Source of the DNA: Phenylobacterium sp. Root1290
GTDB taxonomy: Bacteria; Pseudomonadota; Alphaproteobacteria; Caulobacterales; Caulobacteraceae
DNA: 64,000 bases
Reading direction: 5' to 3'
Assembly: GCF_001425305.1 (NCBI RefSeq)
Contig: NZ_LMEE01000001.1
Location: forward strand, 1,130,183 to 1,194,182
Positions 10,697 to 20,010 of this stretch are shown here, one piece after another. How positions within the stretch are numbered: the stretch's first letter is position 1; every line of letters starts with the position of its first letter. The position numbers were made by a program, and so were the translations under genes. Below the pieces are notes generated by a model. It made no database searches. It was given only the letters and a program-made list of their open reading frames with translations, and was not told where the DNA came from.

Positions 10697-13600
10697 TCAC
10701 CAGGTGAAGGACGCGGCCGCGCGGATCGCGTGGCTGTCCGACGCGTCGGTCCAGCCGTAGCGGTAGCCGAGGCTGACGCGGGTGCGGTCGCTGATCGCCG
10801 CGTCGAGCTGGGTCGACAGCTTCACGGCCGTTTCGCCGGCCGAGGCCGCCGCGACGTCGAAGCTGTTCTGGCCCATGCGTGCGCCGAGCGTGGTGGTGTC
10901 GTCGCCGAACTCCTGGGTCACGAACAGCGAGGCCAAGGGGCGCAGCTTGATCGCTCCGGCCTGGGTCTGCGTGCTGATGCGACCGCCGACGCGGCCCTGG
11001 ACGGCCGTGCGGGTCTCGCTGGCGAAGCGGAGGGCGCCGGTGGTTTCGCCGTCTTCGCTGACGGCGTCACGCTCGGCCCGGTCGGCCGCGAGGCCGGCGG
11101 CCAGCACCAGGTCGGCGCGGCCCATGGCGAAGCGGCGGCCGGCCTCGACGTCGGCCGACAGCGAGGCGCCGTCCGCCTTGCCCAGATAGGCGCGCGCGCC
11201 GTTGGCCAGGGTGACCGAGCGGGTCAGCTTGTAGTCGTCGAGACCCGCGGCCACCACGCCGTTGACGTAGTTGTCGCCCGAGCGCCAGGCGCCGTAGCCG
11301 TGCAGTTGGTAGCTGACGGTGCGAGCCGTGCCCATGCCGCGGCCGTCGACCTCGGTCTCGCCGTAGCTGACCGCCGCGCCGACCAGCAGGTCGTCCGACA
11401 GCGGCTGATCGATCCCGAAGATCATCGAGGCGCGGTCGGTGCGATAGCCATAGGCGGCTTGGTCGGCGTCGATCTCCCAGGTGTCGGCGCCGGCCACGCC
11501 CCAGACCTTGCGGGCGCCGAAGGCGGTCTCCAGGCGGTCGGTGACCTCGGTGCGGGTGGCGCGGCTGGAGGCGAGCACCGCTTCTATGCCGTCGGCATGG
11601 ATTTCGCCCGACGCCTGGTGCAGCGCGTCCAGCAATTGCGGTCGCTTCAGGCCGACGAGACCGCCGGCCAGGCCGGCGTCGCGCTGGCCCGCGGCCAGGC
11701 GACTGGCGTCGACCACGCGGCCGACCGCCTGGGCGTTCTGCTTGCCGGCGCGGCCCGCGAGCGCGGCGTAGCTGTTCGGCGTCACCGCCAGCACCACCGC
11801 CTTAGGCAGATAGAGCACGTCGAAGCGCGAGTCCGGGGCCAGGCCCTCAGTCGGCTGGGTGATGGCCGCGAAGGCGCCGGTCACGCCGCCTTCGGCGCTG
11901 ACCACCTGGAAGCTGTCGCCGATCTGCGGGGTGTAGGTGTTGGTCGCCGAACCGGTGATGCCACGGGTGATCGCCGTGATGGTCCCACCGGCGGTGTAGA
12001 CGCTTCCCGCGCCGCTCACCACCAGCTGGTCGTGATGGCCCGCGCCATTGCCGGCGGTCGGGCCGTCGATATCGATGGCCAGGGTCGAGCCCGCCGCCTG
12101 GGCGACGCTGCCCGCGACCACCAGCACGCCGGGCGAGTTGCCGGGCGACAGGGTTCCGTCCACCTCGACGTTGCCGTTGACGCGACCCGAGCCGCTCATC
12201 GTCCCGCCGTCGTCGACCCAGACCTGGCCGGCGAAAACGTTGTTGAAGGCCAGTTGGCCCTGCTGCACGCAGGCGCCGATGGCGTTGGAGCCGGCGGCGT
12301 TGAGGCTGAGAGTCCCAGTCCCGGACTTGACGAAGCAGTTCTGGCCGGTGAGCACGCCGTTCATCGTCACGTCGTGGCCGGCGGTGTCGAAGCCAGAGTT
12401 CTCGCCCTGGACGTTCAGCCCCTGGGTGACGGTCATGTTGGAGCCGGCGACCAGTCCAGCGCCATTGCCGAGCGTGATCTGCCCGCCGGGCGCGCCCAGC
12501 GCATTCGCCGATCCGGCCACCACCGAACCGCCCTGGATGTCGAGCGAGCCGTGGCTGTTGTTCCCGGTCAGGGTCAGCGTCCCGGCGCCGGTCTTGATCA
12601 GGCCGCCGCCGCCGTTGATGTCGCCCGTGTGCTGGACGTTGTGTCCGGCGGTGTTGAAGCCGCCCTGCTGGCCAGCCCCGATCTGCAGGCCCTGGCTGAC
12701 CGTCGAGTCACGATCCGAGCGCAGCGCGCCGCCGCCGCTCATGGTGATCGTGCCCGAGCCGAGCGCGCCGCCGCCATTGAAGGCGACCGTGCCACCCTGG
12801 ATGTCGAGGCCGTTCTGGCTGTTGGACCCGGTCAGGGTCAGCACCCCTTCACCGGTCTTGGTCAGGGCGCCTTCGCCCTGCACGCTGCCGGAGATCGTCA
12901 GGTCGTGGCCGCCGGTGTTGATGGTGCCGCCGGCCTCGCGGACCGTGAAGGCGCTGTTGATCGAGGCTGAGGCGCCGAGGTTCAGCGTACCGCCGTCGAA
13001 CACCGGATTGACCTTGCCGCCCAGCACGTCCTCGGGCGTGAACGAGCCGCCCGCGGCGATGTCTGGCAGGGCGCCGCCGCCGCCGCCGCCATTGGCGCCG
13101 ATCGCCGCGGCGATGTCGGTGCCGAAAATGTACTGGTACTTGAACGTGACCTTGCCGCCGCTGAGCAAGTCGCCGAGGTCGAAGCCCAGACCGATCGAAT
13201 TGTCCCCGTTCCCGTCATTGTCGCCGGACAGGTAGAACAACGGATCGGAGCTCCACGGAAAGCCGGCGACTCCCGAATTATGGGTGGCCGAGTCGTTCGA
13301 ATAGAGGCCGATGACGTACTTGGAGGCCAGTGCTTCGGCATAGACCAGGTCGCTGGCGGCGACGCTGCCCGAGCCCTGGAAGTTGTTGGTTGCGCTGCTG
13401 TCGCCGGCTGCGGCGCGGGCGTCGGGATCGGTGAAACGGCCAAAGCTGAGGCCCGTTAGATCCGTCAGCGCTTCGATGGTGGTGACGATGTTGAGCTGCT
13501 GGCCGGCGTCGTTGAAGTAGTAGTCGTGGCTGATGGTGAACAGGTTCGCCCCGCCGTTCGTGACCGTGGCCGACCAGACAGCGCGTTGATCGTAGGTCGC

Positions 13601-14086
13601 GCCGTCGTACGCCACGCCGCTGTAGGAGACCAACGCGCCGCCGGCGATGCCGACAGAGCCAAGGGCGGAGTTGTTGTTGTGGAACGAGAAGGCCGAGCCG
13701 GCGCTGCCTTTGATGGCGAAGCCCTCATAGGCCGTCCCTGGCGTCAGGTAGTCGTAGCCCGCGTTGAACGTGCCCGTTCCCGTGCCGTCGTACAGAATGC
13801 CCGGCGAAGTGTTGTTGTCGTAGCCTAGCGTACCGCCGGTCTCGTTCAGACCGACCTTGATGTACTTGCCGCTCAGGATCAGCGGGCCGCCTGCGGTCGC
13901 CGCCGCCATCGGCGCGGTCAGCGCGGTTCCGGCCATGGCGATCAGCGCCAGGCGCGACCACCTTCCCGTTGCACTCCGGCCGGAACGCAGGCCGCACGAA
14001 ACACTCCGCGCGGCGAGCGCCGCACGTTCAACATTCGAACTGAACAAGACTAAGCCCCAGACCCCTTTGGCGGCGGCGACGCGCAA
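10697..14086 (-). CDS. Autotransporter (type Va secretion) with beta-strand repeat passenger
   Basis: An 1129-residue outer-membrane protein. The N-terminus is long and basic, with a signal-type core LALIAMAGTALTAPMAAATA, so either an extended signal or a start further in is possible. Residues about 65-330 form a domain I do not recognise, rich in Gly, Asn and aromatic residues. A (Gly)5 linker follows. The middle contains passenger-associated repeats (KTGxGxLTLTG, LDIQGGxV, NTAGHxV), two full copies at an exact 89-residue period. About residues 640-680 carry SGSGRVNGNVEVDGTLSPGNSPG, a common autotransporter junction. The C-terminal about 280 residues are a 12-stranded beta-barrel ending in the aromatic signature FTW. 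The cargo function is unknown. Two cysteines (NCF, GAC) in the passenger are unusual for this class. Confidence 0.9.
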   Translation of the reverse strand: MRVAAAKGVWGLVLFSSNVERAALAARSVSCGLRSGRSATGRWSRLALIAMAGTALTAPMAAATAGGPLILSGKYIKVGLNETGGTLGYDNNTSPGILYDGTGTGTFNAGYDYLTPGTAYEGFAIKGSAGSAFSFHNNNSALGSVGIAGGALVSYSGVAYDGATYDQRAVWSATVTNGGANLFTISHDYYFNDAGQQLNIVTTIEALTDLTGLSFGRFTDPDARAAAGDSSATNNFQGSGSVAASDLVYAEALASKYVIGLYSNDSATHNSGVAGFPWSSDPLFYLSGDNDGNGDNSIGLGFDLGDLLSGGKVTFKYQYIFGTDIAAAIGANGGGGGGALPDIAAGGSFTPEDVLGGKVNPVFDGGTLNLGASASINSAFTVREAGGTINTGGHDLTISGSVQGEGALTKTGEGVLTLTGSNSQNGLDIQGGTVAFNGGGALGSGTITMSGGGALRSDRDSTVSQGLQIGAGQQGGFNTAGHNVQHTGDINGGGGLIKTGAGTLTLTGNNSHGSLDIQGGSVVAGSANALGAPGGQITLGNGAGLVAGSNMTVTQGLNVQGENSGFDTAGHDVTMNGVLTGQNCFVKSGTGTLSLNAAGSNAIGACVQQGQLAFNNVFAGQVWVDDGGTMSGSGRVNGNVEVDGTLSPGNSPGVLVVAGSVAQAAGSTLAIDIDGPTAGNGAGHHDQLVVSGAGSVYTAGGTITAITRGITGSATNTYTPQIGDSFQVVSAEGGVTGAFAAITQPTEGLAPDSRFDVLYLPKAVVLAVTPNSYAALAGRAGKQNAQAVGRVVDASRLAAGQRDAGLAGGLVGLKRPQLLDALHQASGEIHADGIEAVLASSRATRTEVTDRLETAFGARKVWGVAGADTWEIDADQAAYGYRTDRASMIFGIDQPLSDDLLVGAAVSYGETEVDGRGMGTARTVSYQLHGYGAWRSGDNYVNGVVAAGLDDYKLTRSVTLANGARAYLGKADGASLSADVEAGRRFAMGRADLVLAAGLAADRAERDAVSEDGETTGALRFASETRTAVQGRVGGRISTQTQAGAIKLRPLASLFVTQEFGDDTTTLGARMGQNSFDVAAASAGETAVKLSTQLDAAISDRTRVSLGYRYGWTDASDSHAIRAAASFTW
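12338..12871 (-). repeat. Two 267-bp (89-residue) tandem units in the autotransporter passenger
   Basis: In protein terms unit 1 is residues 406-494 and unit 2 residues 495-583. Each runs from (L/I)xKTGxGxLTLTGxNS through LDIQGGxV to GFxTAGHxV. Partial copies flank them: NTGGHDLTISG before and FVKSGTGTLSLN after. The DNA copies have diverged, so this is an old duplication constrained at protein level. Confidence 0.75.
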
Positions 14087-14200
14087 CCGCTGATTTCTTC
14101 ATCAAGACCGCGTGGGCTCGCTTCTGCTGGCCCGGATGGATCGCGGTTGAGGCTTTCTCACCGATCTTGTTTAACGAAGCTTGACCTTAAAATAGGCGCC

Positions 14201-14809
14201 CTACTGCGGCAGGTCGCCGCGCTCGTCGACGTCGAACAGCACGCCATCGTCAGGCGCCGGGGCCAGGGCCAGCCGCTCGCCGAGCCCCTTCAGGATCGCC
14301 CGCGCGCCGGCGTCGCCGCTCAGCGTGAGCAACTGGGGCAGCAGCGCCGCGCCGATCAGGGCCGGGTGGCCGCGCTGTCCCTCGAACACCGGCGCGGCGG
14401 CCGGGGCGCCGCCGCGCACCGCCTGCGCCAGGTCCGTCAGCACCGCATGCGGCACACGAGGCATGTCGCCGAGGAAAACAAACACGCCTGCACAATCGGC
14501 GGGCAGCTCAGCGGCGGCGCGGCGCAGCGACGCGCCCATCCCCTCGTCGTGGTCTTCGGCGTGCACCACCAGCAGGCGACCTTCGGCACCCGTTCGCGCG
14601 GCAAAGTCGCGGGCGGCCGCCTCGACCCGCTCGCGATCGGCGCCGGTGACCAGGATCACCCGGCGAATGGGCGCGGCGAAGGCGGCGGCCAGGGCGCCGT
14701 CCAGCAGGGCGCCGCCTGCCCAGGGCGCGAGCAGCTTGCCGCCGCCGAACCGCCGCCCCGCCCCGGCGGCCAAAACCACAGCCTCGAATTCGGGCGCCCC
14801 TGTCGCCAA
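14201..14809 (-). CDS. mocA: MocA-type molybdenum cofactor cytidylyltransferase (nucleotidyltransferase family)
   Basis: A 202-residue protein. The signature [19 protein letters not shown] is the NTP-binding loop of the MobA/MocA family. FLGDMPRVP carries the metal-binding Asp, and [10 protein letters not shown] is characteristic of MocA, which transfers CMP from CTP to molybdopterin for xanthine oxidase-family enzymes. The start is TTG at 14809, with GGGGA eight bases before it. The gene is divergent from moaA with only 20 bases between starts. MobA (guanylyltransferase) is the alternative. The RGHP segment and the presence of an IOR-type client plus XdhC favour MocA. Confidence 0.85.
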   Translation of the reverse strand: MATGAPEFEAVVLAAGAGRRFGGGKLLAPWAGGALLDGALAAAFAAPIRRVILVTGADRERVEAAARDFAARTGAEGRLLVVHAEDHDEGMGASLRRAAAELPADCAGVFVFLGDMPRVPHAVLTDLAQAVRGGAPAAAPVFEGQRGHPALIGAALLPQLLTLSGDAGARAILKGLGERLALAPAPDDGVLFDVDERGDLPQ

Positions 14810-14829
14810 ACCGTGTTCCCCTCTATCTT

Positions 14830-15873
14830 ATGGTCAGCATGACGCCCTACGACGCCGCATCGCCGCAAGAGGCCCGCGCCCAGCCGCTGATCGATGGATT
14901 CGGCCGGACTGTGAGCTATCTGCGCGTCTCGGTCACCGACCGTTGCGACCTGCGCTGCGTGTACTGCATGTCAGAGCACATGACCTTCCTGCCGAAGGCC
15001 GAAGTCCTGACCCTGGAGGAGCTCGACCGCATCGCATCGGCCTTCGTGGCGCTGGGCACGCGCAAGCTGCGGATCACCGGCGGCGAGCCGCTGGTGCGCA
15101 AGGGCGTGATGGGCCTGTTCGAGAACCTCTCGCGGCACCTGAAGTCGGGCGCGCTGGACGAGCTGACCCTGACCACCAACGGCACCCGGCTGGAGGAATT
15201 CGCCGCCGACCTGGCCCGGCTGGGCGTGCGGCGGGTGAACGTCTCGATGGACACCCTGGACCCGGCCAAGTTCCGTGTCCTGACCCGCGGCGGCCAGCTG
15301 CCCAAGGTCATCGCCGGAATCGATGCGGCCCTGGCCGCCGGGCTGTCGGTGAAGATCAACGCCGTGGCGCTGAAGGACGACAACGCCGCCGAGCTGCCCG
15401 ACCTGATCGCCTGGGCCCATGCGCGCGGCTGCGACATGACCCTGATCGAAGCCATGCCGCTGGGCGAGATCGAGGTCGACCGCACCGACCAGTTTCTGTC
15501 GCTGAAGGATGTCCGCCGCAATCTCGAGAGCTTCTGGACCTTGAACGAGATCGCCCACCGCACCGGCGGCCCGGCGCGTTACGTCCAGGTCGAGGAAACC
15601 GGCGGGCGGCTGGGGTTCATCACCCCGCTCAGCCATAATTTCTGCGAAAGCTGCAATCGCGTGCGGCTGACCTGCACCGGCACCCTGCACACCTGCCTCG
15701 GCCGCGAGGACGCCAGCGACCTGCGTGCGGTGATCCGCGCCGGCGCCGACGACGCGGGCCTGATCGACGCCATCCGCCTGGCCGTGGACGCCAAGCCGCA
15801 GGGCCACGACTTCCACATCGAGCGCGCCGCCGCCCCGGCCGTCGCGCGGCACATGTCGACCACCGGGGGCTAG
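14830..15873 (+). CDS. moaA: GTP 3',8-cyclase MoaA (radical SAM)
   Basis: A 347-residue enzyme for the first step of molybdenum cofactor synthesis, GTP to 3',8-cyclo-dihydro-GTP. The N-terminal radical-SAM cluster motif is RCDLRCVYC (Cys39, 43, 46). The C-terminal substrate-binding cluster is Cys272, Cys275 (FCESCNRVR) and Cys289 (HTCLG), the CX2CX13C spacing of MoaA. The SAM-contacting ITGGEPLVR is present. The protein ends in Gly-Gly (STTGG), as expected for the C-terminal tail that enters the active site. ATG at 14830 or 14839 are both possible; neither has a clear SD and the gap to the divergent mocA start is 20 bases, so short-leader or leaderless initiation is likely. First gene of a six-gene Moco operon. 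Confidence 0.96.
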   Translation: MVSMTPYDAASPQEARAQPLIDGFGRTVSYLRVSVTDRCDLRCVYCMSEHMTFLPKAEVLTLEELDRIASAFVALGTRKLRITGGEPLVRKGVMGLFENLSRHLKSGALDELTLTTNGTRLEEFAADLARLGVRRVNVSMDTLDPAKFRVLTRGGQLPKVIAGIDAALAAGLSVKINAVALKDDNAAELPDLIAWAHARGCDMTLIEAMPLGEIEVDRTDQFLSLKDVRRNLESFWTLNEIAHRTGGPARYVQVEETGGRLGFITPLSHNFCESCNRVRLTCTGTLHTCLGREDASDLRAVIRAGADDAGLIDAIRLAVDAKPQGHDFHIERAAAPAVARHMSTTGG

Positions 15874-15878
15874 AGCTC

Positions 15879-16118
15879 ATGGCCAAGGTCCTGCTGTTTG
15901 GTCGCCTGAGCGACATCGCCGGCTGGCGCGAGCGCGAGATCGAGAGCGCCTCCATCGCCGCCCTGCGCGCCCTGCTGTCCGGCGAGGACGCGGATCTGGC
16001 CGAGGCGCTGGCCCGGCCGGGCGTGCAGGTGGCGCTGGACCAGGCCATCGTCCGCGGCGACGCGGCGATCACCGCCGGGTCCGAGGTCGCCTTCCTGCCG
16101 CCGATGAGCGGCGGATGA
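15879..16118 (+). CDS. moaD: Molybdopterin synthase sulfur carrier subunit MoaD
   Basis: A 79-residue ubiquitin-like protein. It begins AKVLLFGRLSDIAGWRE and ends VAFLPPMSGG. The C-terminal Gly-Gly is thiocarboxylated by MoeB and donates sulfur to the dithiolene of molybdopterin together with MoaE. It lies five bases after moaA, and its TGA shares ATGA with the moaE start, so stoichiometric coupling is likely. No moeB is in the window. Confidence 0.93.
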   Translation: MAKVLLFGRLSDIAGWREREIESASIAALRALLSGEDADLAEALARPGVQVALDQAIVRGDAAITAGSEVAFLPPMSGG

Positions 16119-16567
16119 TCAGCCTGACCGACCAGCCGTTCGAACCGGGCGCGCTGCTCACCGCCTTCAGCCAGGGCCGCAGCGAGACCGGCGCCATCGC
16201 TACGTTCACGGGCCTGGCCCGCGCCGAACGCGGCGCGACGACGACGCTGGAGCTGGAGGCCTATCCCGGCTTCACCGAAACGGCGATCGGCAAGATCGCC
16301 GACGAGGCCAAGGCCCGCTTCACCCTCGACGACTTCCACATCGTCCACCGCATCGGGAAGATCGCGCCCGGCGAGGCGATCGTGTTCGTGGCCGCCGCCG
16401 CCACGCACCGCCGCGCGGCCTTCGAAGCCTGCGATTTCCTGATGGACTACTTGAAGAGCCGCGCTCCCTTCTGGAAGAAGGAGACCGGCCCCGACGGCTC
16501 GCGCTGGATCGAACCGCGCGAGCAGGACCACGCCGACATCGCCCGATGGGAGACCTCCAAGCCATGA
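16115..16567 (+). CDS. moaE: Molybdopterin synthase catalytic subunit MoaE
   Basis: A 150-residue protein with the MoaE signature: GAIATFTGLARAE near residue 28, LELEAYPGFTE, IVHRIGKIAPGEAIVFVAAA, HRRAAFEACDFLMDYLKSRAPFWKKE. The last segment carries the conserved lysines that form the active site with the MoaD tail. It converts cyclic pyranopterin monophosphate to molybdopterin in the cytosol. It overlaps moaD at its start and moaB at its end by ATGA junctions. Confidence 0.95.
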   Translation: MISLTDQPFEPGALLTAFSQGRSETGAIATFTGLARAERGATTTLELEAYPGFTETAIGKIADEAKARFTLDDFHIVHRIGKIAPGEAIVFVAAAATHRRAAFEACDFLMDYLKSRAPFWKKETGPDGSRWIEPREQDHADIARWETSKP

Positions 16568-17112
16568 ACGCCCTCGCCCCCGGCGGCCACATTCACCCGG
16601 ACCAGGCGATCAAGCCGGTCCGCATCGCCGTCCTGACCGTCTCCGACACCCGCGACGAGGAGAGCGACACCTCCGGCCACGTGCTGGTCGAGCGCATCAC
16701 CGGCGCCGGGCACGAACTGGCCGACAAGGGCATCGTGCGCGACGACGTCGCCCAGATCCGCGAGCAGATCAAAGCCTGGGTCGCCTCCGGCAGCGTCGAT
16801 GCGATCATCACCACCGGCGGCACCGGCATCACCGGCCGCGACGTGACTCCCGAAGCGGTCGAGCCGCTGTTCGACAAGAAGATCGACGGCTTCTCGGTGA
16901 TCTTCCATCTGGTCAGCTACCAGTCGGTCGGGCTCTCGACCCTGCAAAGCCGTGCTGTGGCCGGCATCGTCGACGGCGTGTTCGTCTTCTGCCTGCCGGG
17001 ATCGAACGGCGCGGTGAAGGACGGCTGGGACAAGGTGATCTCCGCGCAGCTCGACAGCCGCCATGGCCCCTGCAACATGGTCGAACTCATGCCGCGCCTG
17101 CTCGAGAAGTAG
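16564..17112 (+). CDS. moaB: Molybdenum cofactor biosynthesis protein MoaB (MPT adenylyltransferase family)
   Basis: The ATG at 16564 overlaps the moaE stop and has GGAG eleven bases upstream, giving 182 residues. Motifs are AVLTVSDTRDEESDTSG, ITTGGTGITGRDVTPEAV and VFCLPGSNGAVKDGW, the MogA/MoaB molybdopterin-binding fold. The family adenylylates molybdopterin before metal insertion. In many alphaproteobacteria MoaB replaces MogA in this step. No separate mogA is seen here, so it may do that job. Confidence 0.92.
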   Translation: MNALAPGGHIHPDQAIKPVRIAVLTVSDTRDEESDTSGHVLVERITGAGHELADKGIVRDDVAQIREQIKAWVASGSVDAIITTGGTGITGRDVTPEAVEPLFDKKIDGFSVIFHLVSYQSVGLSTLQSRAVAGIVDGVFVFCLPGSNGAVKDGWDKVISAQLDSRHGPCNMVELMPRLLEK

Positions 17113-17583
17113 GTGAGCAAGCTCACCCACATCGACGAGACCGGCCGCGCCCACATGGTCGACGTCTCCGACAAGGCGAGCACAGCGCGCGAAGCGACCG
17201 CCGAGGGCTTCGTGCGCATGGACGCCGCCACCCTGGCCCTGGCCCTCTCGGGCGACGCCAAGAAGGGCGATGTGCGCGCCACCGCCGAGATCGCCGGGAT
17301 CATGGCCGCCAAGAAGACGTCCGACCTGATCCCGCTGTGCCATCCGCTGGCGCTGAGCAAGGTCGAGGTCCGCGTGGCCCCGGCCGACGGCGGCCTGGCC
17401 GTCACCGCCCGCGTGAAGACCTCGGGCCAGACCGGCGTGGAGATGGAGGCGCTGACCGCCGTCTCGGTCGCCTGCCTGACGATCTACGACATGCTGAAGG
17501 CGGCCGACAAAGGCATGACCATCGAGAGCGTGCGGCTGCTGACCAAGAGCGGCGGCAAGTCCGGCGACTGGGCGCGCGCATGA
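17113..17583 (+). CDS. moaC: Cyclic pyranopterin monophosphate synthase MoaC
   Basis: A 156-residue protein starting at GTG immediately after the moaB TAG. It contains the family hallmarks [38 protein letters not shown] and [20 protein letters not shown]. The last includes the Asp and Lys (MLKAADKGM) of the active site. MoaC rearranges the MoaA product to cPMP. Its stop overlaps the moeA ATG. Confidence 0.96.
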   Translation: MSKLTHIDETGRAHMVDVSDKASTAREATAEGFVRMDAATLALALSGDAKKGDVRATAEIAGIMAAKKTSDLIPLCHPLALSKVEVRVAPADGGLAVTARVKTSGQTGVEMEALTAVSVACLTIYDMLKAADKGMTIESVRLLTKSGGKSGDWARA

Positions 17584-18770
17584 AGCTGATGCCGGTCGAT
17601 GACGCCCGCGCTGCGATGCTGGCCGAGGTTTCTCCCCTGGCCGGCGAGACCGTCGCGCTGAAGAACGCCATCGGCCGGGTGTTGGCGCAGGACGTCGCGG
17701 CGATCCGCAACCAGCCGCCGTTCGACGCCTCGGCCATGGACGGCTGGGCGCTGCGCAGCGCCGACGCCCCCGGGACGCTGGCCATCGCCGGCGAGAGCGC
17801 GGCCGGCCACGGCTATGAAGGCGTGCTGCAGCCCGGCCAGGCGGTACGGATCTTCACCGGCGCGGCAATGCCCGCCGGCGCCGACACCATCGTCATCCAG
17901 GAGGACGCGACCCGCGAGGGCGACGCCGTCACGGTCCCGGCCTCCGCGCCCGGCGCCAACCTGCGCCCCGCCGGCGGCGACTTCCGGGCCGGCCAGGCGC
18001 TGCTGACCGCCGGAACCCGCATCGATCCCTGGCGGTTGTCCTTGGCGGCCTCCGCCGGGCGCGCCGAGGTTCTCGTCCACGCCCGGCCGCGGGTGGCCAT
18101 CGTGTCCACCGGCGAGGAGATCGTCGAGGCGCCGGCCGCGCCGGGCCCCTACCAGATCTACGATTCCGGCGCGCCGGCCCTCACCGCCATGGTCGAGGGC
18201 TGGGGCGGCCTCGCCTTCAAGTGCAAACCGATCCGCGACGAGCTGGACGCTGTGATCGCCGCGCTGCGCGACGCCGACGCCGATCTTGTCGTCACCGTGG
18301 GCGGCGCCTCGGTCGGCGACCACGATCTGGTGCGCGCCGCCGCCGAAGCTCTCGGCCTCTCGCTCAAGGTCGCCAGCGTCAATGTCCGCCCCGGCAAGCC
18401 GACCTTCTTCGGGGTGTTCGGCGACGGCCGCCGGCTGCTGGGTCTGCCCGGAAATCCGGCCTCGGCCTTCGTCTGCGCCGAACTGTTCTTGAAGCCCATC
18501 GTCATGAAGATGCAGGGCGGGGCCGAAAACCCGCCGATGGTGAGCGCCCGCCTGGCCGCGCCGCTGGCCGCCAACGGGCCTCGCGAGCACTGGATGCGCG
18601 CCAAGCTCAGCCATGTGGACGGCGGCCTGACCGCCGAACCCTATCGCGACCAGGACTCCTCGCTGGTCACCGTCTTCGCCGCCGCCGACGCCCTGCTGCG
18701 CCGGCCCGCAGGCGCCCCGGCCCTGGCCGCGGGCGAACTGGCCGAGGTGCTGCCGCTGACGCGGGGGTGA
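17580..18770 (+). CDS. moeA: Molybdopterin molybdotransferase MoeA
   Basis: ATG at 17580 (ATGA overlap with moaC) gives 396 residues, the normal MoeA length. Motifs: [13 protein letters not shown] near residue 42, [27 protein letters not shown], and the MPT-binding [13 protein letters not shown] followed by RPGKPTFFG and [10 protein letters not shown]. MoeA inserts molybdate into adenylylated molybdopterin. It closes the moaADEBC-moeA operon, and a palindromic repeat element follows. Confidence 0.95.
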   Translation: MKLMPVDDARAAMLAEVSPLAGETVALKNAIGRVLAQDVAAIRNQPPFDASAMDGWALRSADAPGTLAIAGESAAGHGYEGVLQPGQAVRIFTGAAMPAGADTIVIQEDATREGDAVTVPASAPGANLRPAGGDFRAGQALLTAGTRIDPWRLSLAASAGRAEVLVHARPRVAIVSTGEEIVEAPAAPGPYQIYDSGAPALTAMVEGWGGLAFKCKPIRDELDAVIAALRDADADLVVTVGGASVGDHDLVRAAAEALGLSLKVASVNVRPGKPTFFGVFGDGRRLLGLPGNPASAFVCAELFLKPIVMKMQGGAENPPMVSARLAAPLAANGPREHWMRAKLSHVDGGLTAEPYRDQDSSLVTVFAAADALLRRPAGAPALAAGELAEVLPLTRG

Positions 18771-18776
18771 CAACCA

Positions 18777-18913
18777 GTGTCATCCCGGTTTGCAAAGCAA
18801 GACCGGGACCCATTCGCGCCGCGAAGGCGGATTGAGGCGGGGCCGCGCCGCCGCCTGAGCCATCAGGTGTTCATGGGTCGCGGACAGCCGCTGCGCGGCT
18901 TCCGGGATGACAC
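18777..18913. repeat. Long inverted-repeat intergenic element, copy 1 (GTCATCCCGG family)
   Basis: Perfect 12-bp ends GTGTCATCCCGG (18777-18788) and CCGGGATGACAC (18902-18913) bound a 137-bp element between convergent moeA and xdhC. Inside, GCAAAGCAAGACCGGGACCCA and a later ATGGGTC form a second nested pairing. The left 35 bases are nearly identical to copy 2 at 23536. It resembles REP/BIME-type mobile palindromes; no transposase is linked. Confidence 0.7.
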
Positions 18914-18925
18914 GCGATGGAACAG

Positions 18926-19909
18926 CTAAGCCGTCTCGCGCTTCGGCGTCGCCTTGCGCGGCTCTTCGGCCAGCCGTGCGTGGCGCAGGGCGGTGATCTC
19001 GCCGATGACCGATAGCGCCACCTCCCAAGGAGCCTTGCCGCCGATGTCGAGGCCGATGGGGGCGTGAAGCTGCTGCAGCCGCGCCTCGGGGAAGCCCGCC
19101 GCGCGCAGCGGCTCCAGCCGCTCGGGCAGGCGCTTGCGCGCGCCCAGCAGCCCGACATAGCCGGCGTCGGACGGCAGGGCCGCGGCCAGGGCCTCGCGGT
19201 CCATGTCGAGGTTGTGCGTGGCGATGGCGATGGACGTCCAGGCATCCGTCCCGATCGCCGCCAGCGCGGCCGCCGGCTCGTCGCGGCGATAGGCGATCCC
19301 GGGGATCGGCGGCGGCGCCTGGGGTCCCTTGGGCCGCACCAGCGTGGTCTCCATGCCGGACTGGACGCCGAGCTGGGCGATGGCGAGCGCAGTCGGATCG
19401 GCGCCGAACACCACCAGTCGCGGAACGGGGTCATAGGCCTGGACGACCGCGCCATCCCAGGGAGCGGGCGCGGCCCCGCAAGCACGCCGCACGCCGTCGC
19501 TCACCCAGACCACCGGCCGCCGCTGGTCGTGGGCCGCCAGCAGCTCGGTCAGCGCGAGGTCGCCTGGCTGCAGGCGCTCGACGAAGATCTCGATCCGCGC
19601 GCCGCACAGCAGCTGGATGTCGGGCCAGGGGCTGCCCGCGCCGTAGACCAGGCGCCGGGGGGTTCCATCCTCAAGGCAGGCGAAGGCGTGATCGGCGACG
19701 TCGCTCTCCACGCAGCCTCCGGAAAAGTAACCGGCGACAATTCCCTCGGCGAAAACCATCTGCGTGCCCGGCGGACGCGGCCCGCCCCCCTCGACCGACA
19801 CCAGGGTCGCCAGGGCGAGCGGCAGATTCCGTTGCTGGGCTTGGCGTAGCGCAGGCCGCACATCGTCGGCCATGCCGAACATCGGCCATTCGGGGAGGGG
19901 CTCTCGCAT
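18926..19909 (-). CDS. xdhC: XdhC/CoxI family molybdoenzyme maturation protein
   Basis: A 327-residue protein. The XdhC_CoxI N-terminal domain shows LALATLVSVEGGGPRPPGTQM and FSGGCVESDVADHA (conserved Cys). A C-terminal Rossmann domain shows RLVVFGADPTALAIAQLG and GYVGLLGARKR, then GLDIGGKAPWEVALSVIGEI. XdhC proteins bind the sulfurated (often CMP-modified) cofactor and deliver it to xanthine oxidase-family enzymes. Together with MocA and the IOR-type subunits in this block it very probably serves the enzyme at 7962-10651. It is convergent with moeA. Confidence 0.92.
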   Translation of the reverse strand: MREPLPEWPMFGMADDVRPALRQAQQRNLPLALATLVSVEGGGPRPPGTQMVFAEGIVAGYFSGGCVESDVADHAFACLEDGTPRRLVYGAGSPWPDIQLLCGARIEIFVERLQPGDLALTELLAAHDQRRPVVWVSDGVRRACGAAPAPWDGAVVQAYDPVPRLVVFGADPTALAIAQLGVQSGMETTLVRPKGPQAPPPIPGIAYRRDEPAAALAAIGTDAWTSIAIATHNLDMDREALAAALPSDAGYVGLLGARKRLPERLEPLRAAGFPEARLQQLHAPIGLDIGGKAPWEVALSVIGEITALRHARLAEEPRKATPKRETA

Positions 19910-20010
19910 GGCTCGACTTTAACCCCCTGGAAAGGTCCTAGACACCGGTTCTTTAGGCATTGCCGTGAAGATGGCGCTTCATCGCTTCCGTATCCAGCGT
20001 CACCGGCTTC

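Noticed and set aside
14087..14200. CtrA box upstream of the autotransporter (TTAA ... TTAA)
   Set aside because: The two half sites on the minus strand are 12 bases apart, not the seven of the consensus.
14810..14829. Moco riboswitch upstream of moaA
   Set aside because: Only 20 bases separate the divergent mocA and moaA starts. The Moco RNA needs more than 100 bases of structure, and none would fit outside coding sequence.
18777..18913. Transcription terminator of moeA
   Set aside because: The arms are 113 bases apart and there is no T-run. The match to the second copy at 23536 shows a repeat family instead.
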